This document shows, piece by piece, positions 63,810 to 64,000 of a stretch of DNA of 64,000 nt (position 1 is its first letter; every line of letters begins with the position of its first letter). The notes under the pieces were generated by a model. That model was not told where the DNA came from. It worked only from the letters and a program-made list of their open reading frames with translations, and made no database searches. This DNA is from Massilia violaceinigra (GTDB lineage: Bacteria > Pseudomonadota > Gammaproteobacteria > Burkholderiales > Burkholderiaceae_D): NCBI RefSeq assembly GCF_002752675.1, contig NZ_CP024608.1, forward strand, positions 2,108,001 to 2,172,000. Reading direction: 5' to 3'. A program made the position numbers and the translations under genes.

Positions 63810-64000
63810 GTGACTTACAAAGCCCCGCTGAAAGACATGCTGTTCGTGATGAACGAACTGGCCGGACTGTCCACCGTCAACACGCTGCCCGGTTGCGAAG
63901 ACGCCACCGCCGACACGGTCGAAGCAGTCCTCGAAGAAAACGCGAAATTCTGCGCCAACGTCGTCGCGCCATTGAACCACTCCAGCGACAAGGAGCCGAG
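63810..64000 (+). CDS. Acyl-CoA dehydrogenase, N-terminal part (truncated by window edge)
   Basis: GTG 63810 with TAGGAG 7 bases upstream opens 'VTYKAPLKDMLFVMNELAGL', then 'GCEDATADTVEAVLEENAKF', the N-terminal helical domain of the long acyl-CoA dehydrogenase group (about 595 residues in Burkholderiales). The rest lies outside the window. It follows etfBA, to which it would pass electrons. Confidence 0.85.
   Translation, partial: MTYKAPLKDMLFVMNELAGLSTVNTLPGCEDATADTVEAVLEENAKFCANVVAPLNHSSDKEP

Overview
The window reads as chromosomal DNA of a high-GC betaproteobacterium, most likely Oxalobacteraceae (Massilia/Telluria/Duganella type). This is inferred from overall gene content, a PEP-CTERM exported protein, a type VI amidase effector, the Ohr/OhrR pair, Burkholderiales-type small conserved proteins and a family of dispersed palindromic repeats with the core 'cccgcctgcgcggg'. 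No rRNA, tRNA, CRISPR array, complete insertion sequence or prophage was seen. The window cuts a GH2 glycosidase at its left edge and an acyl-CoA dehydrogenase at its right edge.

Layout. 0-4.4 kb: GH2 glycosidase and a glycosyltransferase/FAD-oxidoreductase fusion. 4.7-7.2 kb: Ser/Gly/Thr-rich lipoprotein, VanZ-like protein, zinc-ribbon protein and two candidate small RNAs. 7.2-9.0 kb: ohr, ohrR and an SDR gene, with a readable ohr promoter and operator. 9.1-11.0 kb: lemA plus two TPM-domain genes. 11.2-16.8 kb: pyrF, sbcB, a cNMP-binding diguanylate cyclase, a BtuF-like metal receptor, an HPF-like protein and a GNAT. 16.8-21.4 kb: MFS, acyltransferase, a MITE-like element next to a truncated ohrR-like fragment, a ferredoxin-type reductase and an epimerase. 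21.5-26 kb: small conserved proteins, a GRDP-like protein carrying 19 copies of an A-W-C-T-R motif, and an orphan CHASE-type histidine kinase. 26-30.6 kb: glnS and a four-gene J-domain operon of unknown function. 30.9-36.1 kb: LysR/MFS pair, SUMF1-like protein, a small accessory islet with a DUF2185 protein, and a CoA-transferase. 36.3-39.6 kb: hexuronate oxidation operon garD-udh-galM behind a perfect GntR-type palindrome. 39.7-46.5 kb: AdoMet decarboxylase / small membrane protein / DUF4178 / SPFH / DUF350, divergent from a membrane spermidine synthase-like protein and a Tat-exported FAD protein. 46.5-53 kb: periplasmic binding protein, CPA2 antiporter, Tae4-like amidase, GH1-RmlD fusion and PEP-CTERM protein. 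53-58.5 kb: DUF3597, a conserved hypothetical, DUF1294, DJ-1/GlxA pair, CPBP protease and ugpQ. 58.6-64 kb: alaS, tusA-like, etfB, etfA and the start of an acyl-CoA dehydrogenase.

The strongest candidate for an undescribed system is the 415-residue protein at 22510-23757. It has a GRDP-like N-terminal domain followed by a 13-residue-period array in which Trp and Cys are almost invariant, which could be a multicore peptide precursor or a repetitive cofactor-binding scaffold. Second are the polyamine/SPFH/DUF350 cluster (39.7-46.5 kb), whose genes overlap by single codons and include a 57-residue membrane protein, and the J-domain operon (28.0-30.6 kb).

Several places show genome erosion or repeat invasion. 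A palindromic repeat supplies the last codons of the AdoMet decarboxylase gene. An ohrR-like gene survives only as about 38 codons beside a 200-bp element. The tail of the CPBP protease is read from the antisense strand of a DUF1294 gene fragment.
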